Shown: positions 6,452 to 14,146 of the stretch, piece by piece
How the letters are laid out: every line of letters starts with the position of its first letter
Position numbering within the stretch: the stretch's first letter is position 1
Origin: Polynucleobacter sp.
GTDB taxonomy: Bacteria > Pseudomonadota > Gammaproteobacteria > Burkholderiales > Burkholderiaceae
DNA length: 18,526 nt
NCBI GenBank assembly: GCA_023253245.1
Contig: JALRHB010000015.1
Location: 1-18,526 of the forward strand
Direction: 5' to 3'
Notes under the pieces: generated by a model
What the model saw: only the letters and a program-made list of their open reading frames with translations
What the model was told of the DNA's origin: nothing
Database searches by the model: none
Translations under genes and position numbers: made by a program

Positions 6452-7051
6452 TTAGTTGAGCCTGAGGGATAGATGCTTGCGAATAAAAGGGATTCTAAAA
6501 GATAGAAGCAACACTATGATGAGTGCATAAATGCTCACGGTATTCAAATCATTTTTTCCCGCTTTATGCCACCAGTAATGCAGTATCACAGCAATGGCAA
6601 TCACGTATACCATGCGATGAAGTTGAGCCCAGCGTCGACCCAACTTCTTTTGCGCCCAATGATTTGAGCTCAAAGCTAAGGGAATCAGTAAAACGAAACT
6701 CAAAAATCCCATGGTAATAAAGGGACGTTTCAGTATATCCTTACTCATTTCTAATACATTCCAATCTAGATCAAGCCATAACCAAATACTGAAATGCAGA
6801 CAGGCATAAAAGAAACAAAATAAGCCAAACATTCTGCGATACCGAATCCATATGAGCCGATTTGTTAGCAAACGAAACGGAGTCATAGCCAAGGTCACGC
6901 ACAAAAATACTAATGCCCATGTACCAGTCGAGCGGGTGATAAATTCAATGGGGTTTGCCCCCAAATCATCAGTAAAACCAAGCCAAACCAAACGCGCCAA
7001 TGGCAAGAGTGCTGCCAAAAAAATAAGGGGCTTCACCACAGAGGTAAGCAT
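6452..7051 (-). CDS. msrQ: MsrQ, heme-binding membrane subunit of periplasmic methionine sulfoxide reductase
   Basis: A 199-residue inner-membrane b-type cytochrome of the ferric-reductase-like family. It passes electrons from the cytoplasmic or quinone side to MsrP in the periplasm. The family's GANPIEFITRSTGTWAL segment (31-47) is present, then WIRYRRMFGLFCFFYACLHF with His86, then His145 (LHRMVYV) and His158/His162 (ILHYWWH), the expected heme-ligand histidines. About six membrane helices can be drawn. Length is normal for the family. It starts 9 nt after the msrP stop without a clear Shine-Dalgarno, so translation is probably coupled. Gene order msrP-msrQ is the usual one. Confidence 0.93.
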   Translation of the reverse strand: MLTSVVKPLIFLAALLPLARLVWLGFTDDLGANPIEFITRSTGTWALVFLCVTLAMTPFRLLTNRLIWIRYRRMFGLFCFFYACLHFSIWLWLDLDWNVLEMSKDILKRPFITMGFLSFVLLIPLALSSNHWAQKKLGRRWAQLHRMVYVIAIAVILHYWWHKAGKNDLNTVSIYALIIVLLLSFRIPFIRKHLSLRLN

Positions 7052-7060
7052 TTATCTAGA

Positions 7061-8029
7061 TCAATAGAATTTTTTCAGATCCATACCGGTATACATGCTT
7101 GCCACTTGATCGCCATAGCCATTAAACATCTGGGTTTTAATCTTTGGCGCAAATATGCCAGCCCCTTTAGCATCGCCGATGACGCGCTCAGTAGCCTGAC
7201 TCCAGCGAGGATGATCGACTAGCGGATTAACGTTAGAGTAGAAGCCATACTCTCTCGGATCAAATTGGCTCCAACTCGTTTTAGGCATTTCTTCTGTTAA
7301 GCGGATTTTGACAATTGACTTTGCGCTCTTAAAACCATATTTCCAGGGCACCACAATGCGTACGGGGGCACCATTTTGCTTTGGCAGCATCTCTCCATAG
7401 AGACCAAAAGTTAAGAGTGTTAGTGGGTTCATCGCCTCATCTAGGCGCAAGCCCTCTCGATAAGGCCACTCAATAATTCGACTTCTGAGTCCTGGCATTT
7501 GCTTGGGATCAGCCAATGAGATGAACTCCACATACTTTGCCGAACCTAGAGGTTGAACATAATTGAGAAGCTTAGATAAAGAATAGCCATCCCACGGAAT
7601 AACCATAGACCAACCTTCAACGCAGCGCATGCGATAGATACGCTCCTCCATAGGCGCTAGCTTAAGCAGCGCATCTAAATCGAGAGTGACCGGTTTTTTA
7701 ACCAAGCCTTCAATCGTGACAGCCCATGGTGTTGTTTGCAGCGTCTTGGCATAAGCAGCAGGATCTGATTTATCAGTGCCAAATTCATAAAAATTGTTAT
7801 AGCTAGTCACGTACTTATAACTAGTCGGCTCATCTTTTACAGAAAAATTAGGATTTAAAGTTGCAGCCAGCTTCTGTGGGCTGGAGGCCAAGGCATCCCT
7901 TGAGAACCAAGGTGCCAGCGCCGCACCAAAAGCACCTGCCGCCGCCGCTTTAATTATCTCGCGACGATTCTCAAAAATCGCCTTGGGAGTAATTTGACTA
8001 GAAAGCAGCTTGGGATCATGAAAGCGCAT
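7061..8029 (-). CDS. msrP: MsrP (YedY), molybdopterin-dependent periplasmic methionine sulfoxide reductase
   Basis: A 322-residue catalytic subunit that reduces methionine sulfoxide in periplasmic proteins, using electrons from MsrQ. It belongs to the sulfite-oxidase-fold molybdoenzymes. A Tat signal is visible: Arg22-Arg23 in ENRREIIK followed by an Ala-rich hydrophobic stretch to about residue 48. The molybdenum-ligating Cys136 is in RMRCVEGWSMVIPWDGY. The YNNFYEFGTDKSDP segment (77-90) and the WKYGFKSAKSIVKI segment are characteristic of the family. The ATG at 8029 has a GAGG ribosome binding site a few nt upstream, and a promoter lies at 8085-8113. It heads the four-gene operon running to 4917. 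Confidence 0.95.
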   Translation of the reverse strand: MRFHDPKLLSSQITPKAIFENRREIIKAAAAGAFGAALAPWFSRDALASSPQKLAATLNPNFSVKDEPTSYKYVTSYNNFYEFGTDKSDPAAYAKTLQTTPWAVTIEGLVKKPVTLDLDALLKLAPMEERIYRMRCVEGWSMVIPWDGYSLSKLLNYVQPLGSAKYVEFISLADPKQMPGLRSRIIEWPYREGLRLDEAMNPLTLLTFGLYGEMLPKQNGAPVRIVVPWKYGFKSAKSIVKIRLTEEMPKTSWSQFDPREYGFYSNVNPLVDHPRWSQATERVIGDAKGAGIFAPKIKTQMFNGYGDQVASMYTGMDLKKFY

Positions 8030-8084
8030 AAATACCTCATCAATTGATATCGGGAGCGATAGAACTTCGGTTCATTTTCCTACT

Positions 8085-8113
8085 CTTATAGAATTATTGC
8101 TGGAACACTACAA
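8085..8113 (-). promoter_or_regulatory. Sigma-70 promoter of the msrPQ-lipocalin-MBL operon
   Basis: On the minus strand the -35 reads TTGTAG (8108-8113) and the -10 reads TATAAG (8085-8090), with a 17-nt spacer. The predicted start is near 8078, giving a leader of about 49 nt to the msrP ATG. I see no obvious operator such as a HprR box, but I cannot exclude one. Confidence 0.5.
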
Positions 8114-8144
8114 ATCCAATAGGGTTATAGCTAATTCCAGACAT

Positions 8145-8157
8145 CCCCATTAAGGGG
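8145..8157 (+). promoter_or_regulatory. Ribosome binding site of the CbiM-like gene inside a short hairpin
   Basis: AAGGGG (8152-8157) ends 4 nt before the ATG at 8162 and is a strong Shine-Dalgarno. CCCC at 8145-8148 can pair with GGGG at 8154-8157 across ATTAA. The four-pair stem is marginal and may have no effect. Confidence 0.4.
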
Positions 8158-8161
8158 TTAA

Positions 8162-8836
8162 ATGAATTTTTATCCTTCATGGAGCAATATGGCCTGGATT
8201 TTGTCTGCATGCGCTATCTTCTTGCTGGGCGTCTTCAAAAGTCGTCATGGCGTCCTCTTGCAGCCTCGCCTGAGAAACATTTTTGCAATTTCTATCCTAT
8301 TGCTAGCGATTGCTTGGAATATTCGTGCTGAGCTTCCCAACAGCAATCTCGATAACTTTATCGATATCTCACTCCACTTCTTTGGCGCCTCTTTATTGGT
8401 GGCATTATTTGGCTTTTGGAGCGCCATCACTTTACTGTTTATGGTCGCACTCACAGGAATATTTACGCTGAGCACTGATTTAGTAGAAACCACTCGGCAT
8501 TACATCTTGGTGAGTGTTATCCCAGCATTTTTTGCGATGTGTGTCATGAAGCTAGTACATCGCTTTTTGCCGCGACATCTATTTATTCTCATCCTAGGTG
8601 ATGGTTATCTAGCAGCCTTCATCAGTACTTTCGCTACAGGTATTTTGATTTATATCCTGCAGCAAGTTTTTGATGTGAAGTCTTTTAGCACCACGGATCC
8701 ATTAGGATGGTTTATGGGCTTACTCATCTCTTCTTTTATGGAGGGATCCCTATCAGGGATGTTACTAGCGATCATGGTCGTTTATAAGCCTCAGTGGGTC
8801 AGCACCTATCAAGAAGATCAATACATGAATGCCTAA
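8162..8836 (+). CDS. CbiM-like (energy-coupling-factor permease type) membrane protein
   Basis: A 224-residue inner-membrane protein with about seven hydrophobic helices (near 9-26, 40-56, 68-85, 86-104, 114-132, 140-165 and 181-206). Its C-terminal stretch, with FMEGSLSGMLLAIMVVYKPQW and a short polar tail, matches the COG3235-type proteins of proteobacteria, which are distantly related to CbiM, the substrate-binding component of cobalt/nickel ECF transporters. It lacks CbiM's His-rich N-terminal metal loop: the start is MNFYPSWSNMAW. No ATPase or T-component gene is adjacent, so it either works alone or uses partners elsewhere. The ATG at 8162 follows a strong AAGGGG. A terminator at 8880 ends the unit. 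The family is fairly clear; the transported substrate is unknown. Confidence 0.6.
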   Translation: MNFYPSWSNMAWILSACAIFLLGVFKSRHGVLLQPRLRNIFAISILLLAIAWNIRAELPNSNLDNFIDISLHFFGASLLVALFGFWSAITLLFMVALTGIFTLSTDLVETTRHYILVSVIPAFFAMCVMKLVHRFLPRHLFILILGDGYLAAFISTFATGILIYILQQVFDVKSFSTTDPLGWFMGLLISSFMEGSLSGMLLAIMVVYKPQWVSTYQEDQYMNA

Positions 8837-8876
8837 GAGCCTCAAGCTTTCTTTTGTAGGGTGACTGGGGAGTTAA

Positions 8877-8908
8877 AGAAAAAGGCAAACACAAAGTTTG
8901 CCTTTTTT
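8877..8908. terminator. Bidirectional intrinsic terminator
   Basis: A stem pairs AAAGGCAAAC (8881-8890) with GTTTGCCTTT (8896-8905) around the loop ACAAA. It is flanked by A-rich sequence on the left and TTTTTT on the right, so T-runs follow the hairpin on both strands. It lies 44 nt after the CbiM-like gene and 45 nt after icd and should serve both. Confidence 0.9.
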
Positions 8909-8952
8909 AATGCTATGCAGAGCAATATTCCCCGCTAAAAACTTAAACCACT

Positions 8953-11190
8953 TTACGCAACCCGAAAATCTTTCAAAATCTGATTGAGAGTCGCGCTTGG
9001 TCGCATAACGGCTTTAGTCTTCTCAGGATCGGCAAAAAAGTAACCGCCAATGTCAACTGGCTTACCTTGAACAGCCTTAAGCTCAGAAACAATCTTCTGT
9101 TCATTTTCAGTCAAAGCTTTGGCTAGAGGGGCAAAGTGAGCCTGCAACTCTTTGTCTTCTGTTTGAGCAGCTAATGCTTGTGCCCAATACATAGCAAGAT
9201 AGAACTGACTGCCACGGTTATCTAATTCACCAGTACGTGGAGATGGGGACTTATTGTTATCCAATAATTGGCCTGTAGCCTCATCAAGTGTACGAGCCAA
9301 AATCTTCACTTTTGGATTTCCAGTCTTATCACCAATATCTTCCAGAGAGACCGCTAAAGCTAAGAACTCGCCTAAGGAATCCCAACGTAAGTGATTTTCT
9401 TCAACAAGCTGCTGCACATGCTTCGGAGCAGAACCACCTGCACCAGTTTCAAACAGCCCTCCACCTGCCATCAAAGGAACAATTGAAAGCATTTTGGCGC
9501 TGGTACCTAATTCCATAATCGGGAATAAGTCTGTCAGATAATCGCGCAAAATATTGCCAGTCACAGAGATGGTGTCCTTACCGCGAATAATGCGCTCTAA
9601 GGTATAACGCATTGCGCGAGTCTGGGACATGATCTGGATATCTAAACCAGTTAAATCGTAATCCTTCAGGTAAGTTTTTACCTTTTTAATTAACTCAGCT
9701 TCATGCGGACGGTACTCATCTAACCAAAATACTGCGGGAGTATTTGATAGTCTGGCGCGATTGACTGCTAACTTCACCCAATCACGAATTGGCGCATCTT
9801 TCACCTGACACATACGCCAGATATCGCCCTCTTCGACATGTTGCTCAAGTAAAACCGTGCCATCATCAGCAACAATTCTTGCTACACCGGCTTCGGGGAT
9901 CTCAAAAGTCTTATCGTGTGAACCATATTCTTCGGCTTGCTGAGCCATCAAGCCTACGTTAGGAACCGTACCCATCGTGGTTGGATCAAAATTGCCGTGG
10001 GTCTTACAGAAGTTAATCATCTCCTGATAAATGCGGGCAAAAGTACTCTCTGGAATCACTGCTTTGGTATCGTGCAAACGGCCATCCGCACCCCACATCT
10101 TGCCACCAACACGAATCATCGCTGGCATCGATGCATCAACAATCACATCACTTGGTGAATGGAGATTAGTAATACCTTTTGCGGAGTCGACCATCGCCAA
10201 TGCAGGACGATGCTCATGGCAGGCATGCAAGTCTTGAATAATTTCTTCGCGCTTAGATTCTGGCAAAGTTTTGATCTTTTCATAAAGACTGCTCATACCG
10301 TTGTTTGGATTAACGCCCAACTCTTCAAACAACTTGCCATGCTTCTCAAATGCGTCTTTATAGAAAATCTTTACTGCGTGACCAAACACGATTGGGTGAG
10401 ATACCTTCATCATGGTTGCCTTCACATGCAGGGACAACATCATGCCTGTCTTATAAGCGTCTTCGATTTCTTTTTCATAGAACTCGCAGAGTGCTTTCTT
10501 ACTCATGTACATGCTGTCAATAATTTCACCGGCCAGCAAAGAGACTTTTGGCTTAAGCACAATGGTCTTGCCGCTCTTAGTCACCAGATCCATCTTGACA
10601 TCACAGGCCTTATCCATGGTCATGGACTTTTCGCTGGAGTAGAAATCACCGCCGTGCATATGAGATACGTGTGTGCGGGATGCTTGACTCCACTCTCCCA
10701 TCGAATGAGGGTTTTTGCGTGCATAGCGCTTAACAGCAGCTGGTGCACGACGATCTGAATTTCCTTCGCGTAATACTGGGTTTACTGAACTACCCAAGCA
10801 CTTTGAATACCGTGCACGAATTGCTTTTTCAGCATCACTTTTAGGATCATCTGGAAAATCGGGAATCTTGTAACCCTTGGATTGCAATTCTTTAATGGCT
10901 GCAACTAATTGAGGAACGGATGCGCTAATGTTTGGCAACTTAATAATATTGGTGTCTGGTAACAGAGTCATACGTCCCAACTCTGCCAAATTATCAGGAA
11001 CCTTTTGCTCATCAGTGAGGCAATCAGAGAACTCAGCCAAGATACGTGCCGCAACAGAAATGTCACTCTTAACAACTTCTACTCCGGCAGGCGCTGTAAA
11101 AGTACGAATGATCGGCAAAAATGCACAGGTTGCCAAAAGTGGCGCTTCATCCGTTAGCGTGTATATGATCTTTGATTTCTCTGAAGCCAT
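8953..11190 (-). CDS. icd: NADP-dependent isocitrate dehydrogenase, monomeric type
   Basis: A 745-residue enzyme of the citric acid cycle that oxidatively decarboxylates isocitrate to 2-oxoglutarate and makes NADPH. It is the monomeric class, unrelated in length to the usual ~45 kDa dimer. Counted against the Azotobacter vinelandii enzyme as I remember it, the active site is intact: substrate residues Ser134, Asn137, Arg141, Arg147, Lys256, Tyr421 and Arg548, and metal ligands Asp351, Asp549 and Asp553 (RDYLTD). The conserved MELGTSAKMLSIVPLM and GGLFETGAGGSAPKHVQQ segments follow. The ATG at 11190 has a GAGGA ribosome binding site about 8 nt upstream. It stands alone, ending at the shared terminator. 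Several long antisense reading frames across it are codon shadows. Confidence 0.97.
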   Translation of the reverse strand: MASEKSKIIYTLTDEAPLLATCAFLPIIRTFTAPAGVEVVKSDISVAARILAEFSDCLTDEQKVPDNLAELGRMTLLPDTNIIKLPNISASVPQLVAAIKELQSKGYKIPDFPDDPKSDAEKAIRARYSKCLGSSVNPVLREGNSDRRAPAAVKRYARKNPHSMGEWSQASRTHVSHMHGGDFYSSEKSMTMDKACDVKMDLVTKSGKTIVLKPKVSLLAGEIIDSMYMSKKALCEFYEKEIEDAYKTGMMLSLHVKATMMKVSHPIVFGHAVKIFYKDAFEKHGKLFEELGVNPNNGMSSLYEKIKTLPESKREEIIQDLHACHEHRPALAMVDSAKGITNLHSPSDVIVDASMPAMIRVGGKMWGADGRLHDTKAVIPESTFARIYQEMINFCKTHGNFDPTTMGTVPNVGLMAQQAEEYGSHDKTFEIPEAGVARIVADDGTVLLEQHVEEGDIWRMCQVKDAPIRDWVKLAVNRARLSNTPAVFWLDEYRPHEAELIKKVKTYLKDYDLTGLDIQIMSQTRAMRYTLERIIRGKDTISVTGNILRDYLTDLFPIMELGTSAKMLSIVPLMAGGGLFETGAGGSAPKHVQQLVEENHLRWDSLGEFLALAVSLEDIGDKTGNPKVKILARTLDEATGQLLDNNKSPSPRTGELDNRGSQFYLAMYWAQALAAQTEDKELQAHFAPLAKALTENEQKIVSELKAVQGKPVDIGGYFFADPEKTKAVMRPSATLNQILKDFRVA

Positions 11191-11435
11191 CGATGTTTCC
11201 TCAATATTGGTAAATTTAGGTATTGGCCTATGCCAAGACTCTCTCGCATCCGCACGTCACACTCAAAGCGCTTGTGGCTGCCCCTCCTGCATTGATACGC
11301 ACCGAACCGAGAACATCATTTTAAATCATCGACCCCTGCAATTAAGGGGGATTTGGGCACCAAAGTGGAGGCAAAACCCCTATTGATTGTTTTTGCGATC
11401 CCTTCCAGCCCCAAATACCCCGTAAACTGCTGCAA

Positions 11436-12626
11436 ATGATGAATAAGCACCCCCTGCTCAACCGCAATCTTGTCCTACTGATCCTCTGCCAGGGCTTGTT
11501 TTTAACGAACAATGTGACTTTTATTGCCATCAATGGCCTAGTTGGCCTCAGCTTGAGCCCTGTTGCCTGGATGGCTACCTTACCAGTCATGGGATATGTG
11601 CTTGGTGGCGCATTCTCAACGTCGGTTGTCGCTAAGACCCAAAATACTTGGGGGCGCAAGATCTCCTTTCAGCTGGGTCTTTTAGTCGCCTCTCTCTCCG
11701 CATTAATGTGCGCTTATGCAGCTATTTCTAAAAACTTCTGGCTTTTGGTCTTAGGCACCTTTATTGCGGGCTATTACAGCGCTAATGGCCAGTTGTATCG
11801 TTTTGCGGCAGCAGAGCTGACAACTGCTAGCCAACGAGATAAAGCTGTCTCCTGGGTTTTGGCTGGCGGAATTATAGGGGCCGTTATTGGCCCCAATCTG
11901 GCGTCTTGGACAAAAAATATCTTTGACACAGCATTCTTAGGCGCTTACCTCACCTTAGCAATTGCTGGCTGTATTGGCATCGTTCTCATGCAGTTCATCC
12001 ACTTCCCTCAAGAACTGAAATCACAACAATCTCTTTCGGCGGGCAGGGATCTTAAAACAATTTTGCGCCAACCCGTCTTCATGGTTGCCATTATTGGCGC
12101 CTCACTGGGGTATGGCGTCATGAATCTGTTAATGGCCGCAACACCTTTAGCTATGCAAATCTGTGGCTTACCATTTTCTGATACTGCTCTTGTGTTGGAG
12201 TGGCATGTAATTGGCATGTTTGCTCCAGGATTTTTTACTGGCTCTCTCATTCAACGATTTGGAACTCTCAAAATGATGGGTGTTGGCGTTGTGCTCAATT
12301 TAATTTGCATTGCCATTGCCTTAACAGGTGTAGACCTTCACCAATTTCTGATTGCATTATTTCTTTTGGGGGTCGGCTGGAATTTCTTATTTACCGGTTC
12401 CACATCGCTTGCAATTACCGCCTACCACCCAGAAGAGCGGGATAAAGCGCAAGCGGCTATCAACTTCTTTGTCTTTGCTACGATGGCCTTCACCTCGTTT
12501 GGTTCCGGGGCCTTGATTACTTCCCAAGGCTGGACTTTCTTAAATGTCGGCTCTCTCTTTCCGGTGTTATTAACTGGCGCGGCTTTGATTTGGTTAAGCG
12601 CCCAGAAAAAATCCGCAAAAGCTTGA
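11436..12626 (+). CDS. MFS transporter
   Basis: A 396-residue inner-membrane secondary transporter of the major facilitator superfamily. Twelve hydrophobic helices in two six-helix halves can be traced, beginning LVLLILCQGLFLTNNVTFIAI. A motif-A-like NTWGRKIS loop (70-77) lies between helices 2 and 3. A weaker copy, SLIQRFGTLKMMG, occupies the matching place in the second half. Helix 5 carries a GGIIGAVIGPNLASW motif, typical of antiporter-type MFS proteins (motif C-like), which hints at drug or metabolite export. The substrate is unknown. The ATG at 11436 or the next codon at 11439 starts the protein; no ribosome binding site is clear. The 245 nt before it contain the icd leader and a small CCCCT/AGGGG hairpin (11333-11349) but no gene. 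It is convergent with the DUF6352 gene. Confidence 0.85.
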   Translation: MMNKHPLLNRNLVLLILCQGLFLTNNVTFIAINGLVGLSLSPVAWMATLPVMGYVLGGAFSTSVVAKTQNTWGRKISFQLGLLVASLSALMCAYAAISKNFWLLVLGTFIAGYYSANGQLYRFAAAELTTASQRDKAVSWVLAGGIIGAVIGPNLASWTKNIFDTAFLGAYLTLAIAGCIGIVLMQFIHFPQELKSQQSLSAGRDLKTILRQPVFMVAIIGASLGYGVMNLLMAATPLAMQICGLPFSDTALVLEWHVIGMFAPGFFTGSLIQRFGTLKMMGVGVVLNLICIAIALTGVDLHQFLIALFLLGVGWNFLFTGSTSLAITAYHPEERDKAQAAINFFVFATMAFTSFGSGALITSQGWTFLNVGSLFPVLLTGAALIWLSAQKKSAKA

Positions 12627-12647
12627 ATCATTCTAAGATGCTTTTGC
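12615..12647. terminator. Inverted repeat across two convergent stop codons
   Basis: GCAAAAGC (12615-12622) and GCTTTTGC (12640-12647) form an 8-bp stem around a 17-nt loop that contains both stop codons of the MFS and DUF6352 genes. The arms encode Ala-Lys-Ala near each C-terminus. There is no T-run after the stem, so it is at best a weak bidirectional terminator. Confidence 0.35.
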
Positions 12648-13649
12648 TAGTGGCAGGTTGAATAAGAGGTTTTGTGGCTTTAGTTTGAGCTGTTTTTCAT
12701 CATTCATGGCAATCGCCATATAGACAGGCTTACCAACTAGTGCATGGGCTACTGCTGTCTCATCAATAAAATCAAGCCGAAATAAACAAATTACTTTCTG
12801 CAGCTCCTCAGTATCTATCGGCTCTTTGTTATAGAGTTTATTGAGGATCTCAGTCGCGCTGGCATCTAGACCTACATGCCATGACCACTTGGGATCTGTA
12901 ATTTGCTGCATCGGAGTAATACGCACCTGCACTCCCAAAAAATGTTCTATCCACTTTTCCAGAACTCGGCAAAAGTGAGTAATAGGCGGCTGACCAAAAT
13001 TGAGCTGAACTGCAAAGTCATGATCTTCATTTTTATCCCAATACAAATCGGCATTCTCTTCATGCAACACATCGAGATCAATCGAGCGCATCGATAGTGT
13101 CTTACCCTTCAGAAGATCCATGATGTTGCCGGTCTCCCCTGCTTGAGCATTGCGCGTAACTAACTCGTCATCCGCGCCCATCACTATTCCATCTTCCAAT
13201 ACCGTAATCTTTTGAGTCCGAAAGAATAACTCCCCCATGCGAGCATCTAGAGGGTGACAATCTTCACCCAAAATATGGCGAACAAAAATCTGTGCCAACC
13301 CCGAGACAAATAGCGGGGGTACGTCAACACCATCTCCTCTAAATAAACTCATATAAAAACTCTCAAGCGAGGAAGCGGCCAGCAACTTCTCGCGATAACG
13401 CAACCAAATGCGATAGTTCTCTTGAATATCCTCATCTGCCATCGCCGCAATATCTTCTTGGGGAACCTGAAGGCGGGGGTTTTCCAGCAAACGCTGATGA
13501 AGAGAGCGTTCTGCATCGCAAGACTCAGCTACGAGATTTAATTCAGGGCGAAACAAATAACTTCTTAAAAAATCATCGGTCACCAATAACTGATGATCCG
13601 ACCCAAGGGCAAGAGTCTGATAGGTAGATTGTGGCCAGAAGTTTGTCAT
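12633..13649 (-). CDS. DUF6352 family protein
   Basis: A 338-residue protein of a family restricted, as far as I know, mainly to Burkholderiales and relatives, with no established function. The family's recognisable pieces are present: an N-terminal FWPQSTYQTLALGSDHQLLVTDDFLRSYL, then RPELNLVAESCDAERSLHQRLLENPR, DIQENYRIWLRYREKLLAASSLESFYMSLFRG, and VDVPPLFVSGLAQIFVRHILG. The end includes an acidic SWHVGLDASATEILNKLY region. No signal peptide or membrane helix is seen, so it is cytosolic. It is transcribed divergently from the FKBP gene across 73 nt and is convergent with the MFS gene, with only 6 nt between stops. Confidence 0.75.
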   Translation of the reverse strand: MTNFWPQSTYQTLALGSDHQLLVTDDFLRSYLFRPELNLVAESCDAERSLHQRLLENPRLQVPQEDIAAMADEDIQENYRIWLRYREKLLAASSLESFYMSLFRGDGVDVPPLFVSGLAQIFVRHILGEDCHPLDARMGELFFRTQKITVLEDGIVMGADDELVTRNAQAGETGNIMDLLKGKTLSMRSIDLDVLHEENADLYWDKNEDHDFAVQLNFGQPPITHFCRVLEKWIEHFLGVQVRITPMQQITDPKWSWHVGLDASATEILNKLYNKEPIDTEELQKVICLFRLDFIDETAVAHALVGKPVYMAIAMNDEKQLKLKPQNLLFNLPLAKAS

Positions 13650-13684
13650 GTGGTTTGCTTCAACAAAAAAGATTAAGCTCAGAA

Positions 13685-13718
13685 TATACTAGCCCTTCAA
13701 TTTGAGCAGAATAGGAAG
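13685..13718 (+). promoter_or_regulatory. -10 box and ribosome binding site of the FKBP gene
   Basis: TATACT (13685-13690) is a good -10 box, though no -35 stands at the right distance. AGGAAG (13713-13718) lies 4 nt before the ATG at 13723 and fixes that start over the in-frame TTG at 13702, which lacks a site of its own. Confidence 0.5.
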
Positions 13719-13722
13719 AAAT

Positions 13723-14070
13723 ATGAGTGAATTGCAGAAATTAGACACTGTTGTTGGTGAGGGTAAAGAAGCTGTTGCCGGCAATCATGTTGACGTTCAT
13801 TACACGGGCTGGCTTTTTGATGAAAAAGCTCCCGACAATAAGGGACAAAAATTTGATAGCTCCCTCGATCGTGGACAGCTCTTTAGCTTTCCTCTTGGTG
13901 CTGGTCATGTGATCAAAGGATGGGACTTGGGCGTTGCCGGCATGAAGGTCGGCGGCAAACGCACCCTCATTATTCCCTCTGAGATGGGTTATGGCGCGCG
14001 CGGTGCTGGCGGGGTCATTCCTCCCAATGCAACACTCGTTTTTGATGTCGAACTACACGGCGTCAATTAA
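13723..14070 (+). CDS. FKBP-type peptidyl-prolyl cis-trans isomerase
   Basis: A 115-residue single-domain FKBP that speeds proline isomerisation during protein folding in the cytosol. The FK506-binding pocket residues are present: Tyr27 (VHYTGW), Asp45 in KFDSSLDR, Phe54, Val63-Ile64 and Trp67 (VIKGWD), then MGYGARGAGGVIPPNATLVFDVEL. Compared with FKBP12 it has a short insertion around EKAPDNKGQ (34-42), common in proteobacterial forms. There is no signal peptide and no SlyD-like metal tail. The start at 13723 is supported by AGGAAG. A strong terminator follows, so it is probably monocistronic. Confidence 0.94.
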   Translation: MSELQKLDTVVGEGKEAVAGNHVDVHYTGWLFDEKAPDNKGQKFDSSLDRGQLFSFPLGAGHVIKGWDLGVAGMKVGGKRTLIIPSEMGYGARGAGGVIPPNATLVFDVELHGVN

Positions 14071-14089
14071 CAAGATCTTTAGATACACC

Positions 14090-14120
14090 AAGGCCACTCA
14101 ATGAGTGGCCTTCTTTTTTT
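14090..14120 (+). terminator. Intrinsic terminator of the FKBP gene
   Basis: A 10-bp perfect stem pairs AAGGCCACTC (14090-14099) with GAGTGGCCTT (14103-14112) across a 3-nt loop, followed by a T-rich tract to 14120. It lies 20 nt after the FKBP stop. The lytic transglycosylase gene also ends nearby, but the T-run favours the plus strand. Confidence 0.93.
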
Positions 14121-14146
14121 CTAGCACCTTAAATTGATCGCCTTAA

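Noticed and set aside
10159..10758. A 199-codon open frame antisense to icd, with three more antisense frames nearby
   Set aside because: It lies wholly within the strongly conserved icd coding sequence on the other strand, has Cys/His-rich unfamiliar composition, and no ribosome binding site. It is a shadow of icd codon use.
11333..11349. CCCCT/AGGGG hairpin in the icd-MFS gap as a regulatory RNA
   Set aside because: The stem is only five pairs, there is no T-run or conserved motif, and it fits no riboswitch that I know.
11191..11435. Promoter of the MFS gene
   Set aside because: TTGATA (11292-11297) has no acceptable -10 at 16-19 nt, and TAAACT (11423-11428) has no -35. Neither is good enough to list.
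11342..11659. A 105-codon minus-strand frame overlapping the start of the MFS gene
   Set aside because: The overlapping plus-strand frame encodes clear membrane helices, while this one has no recognisable features or start signal.
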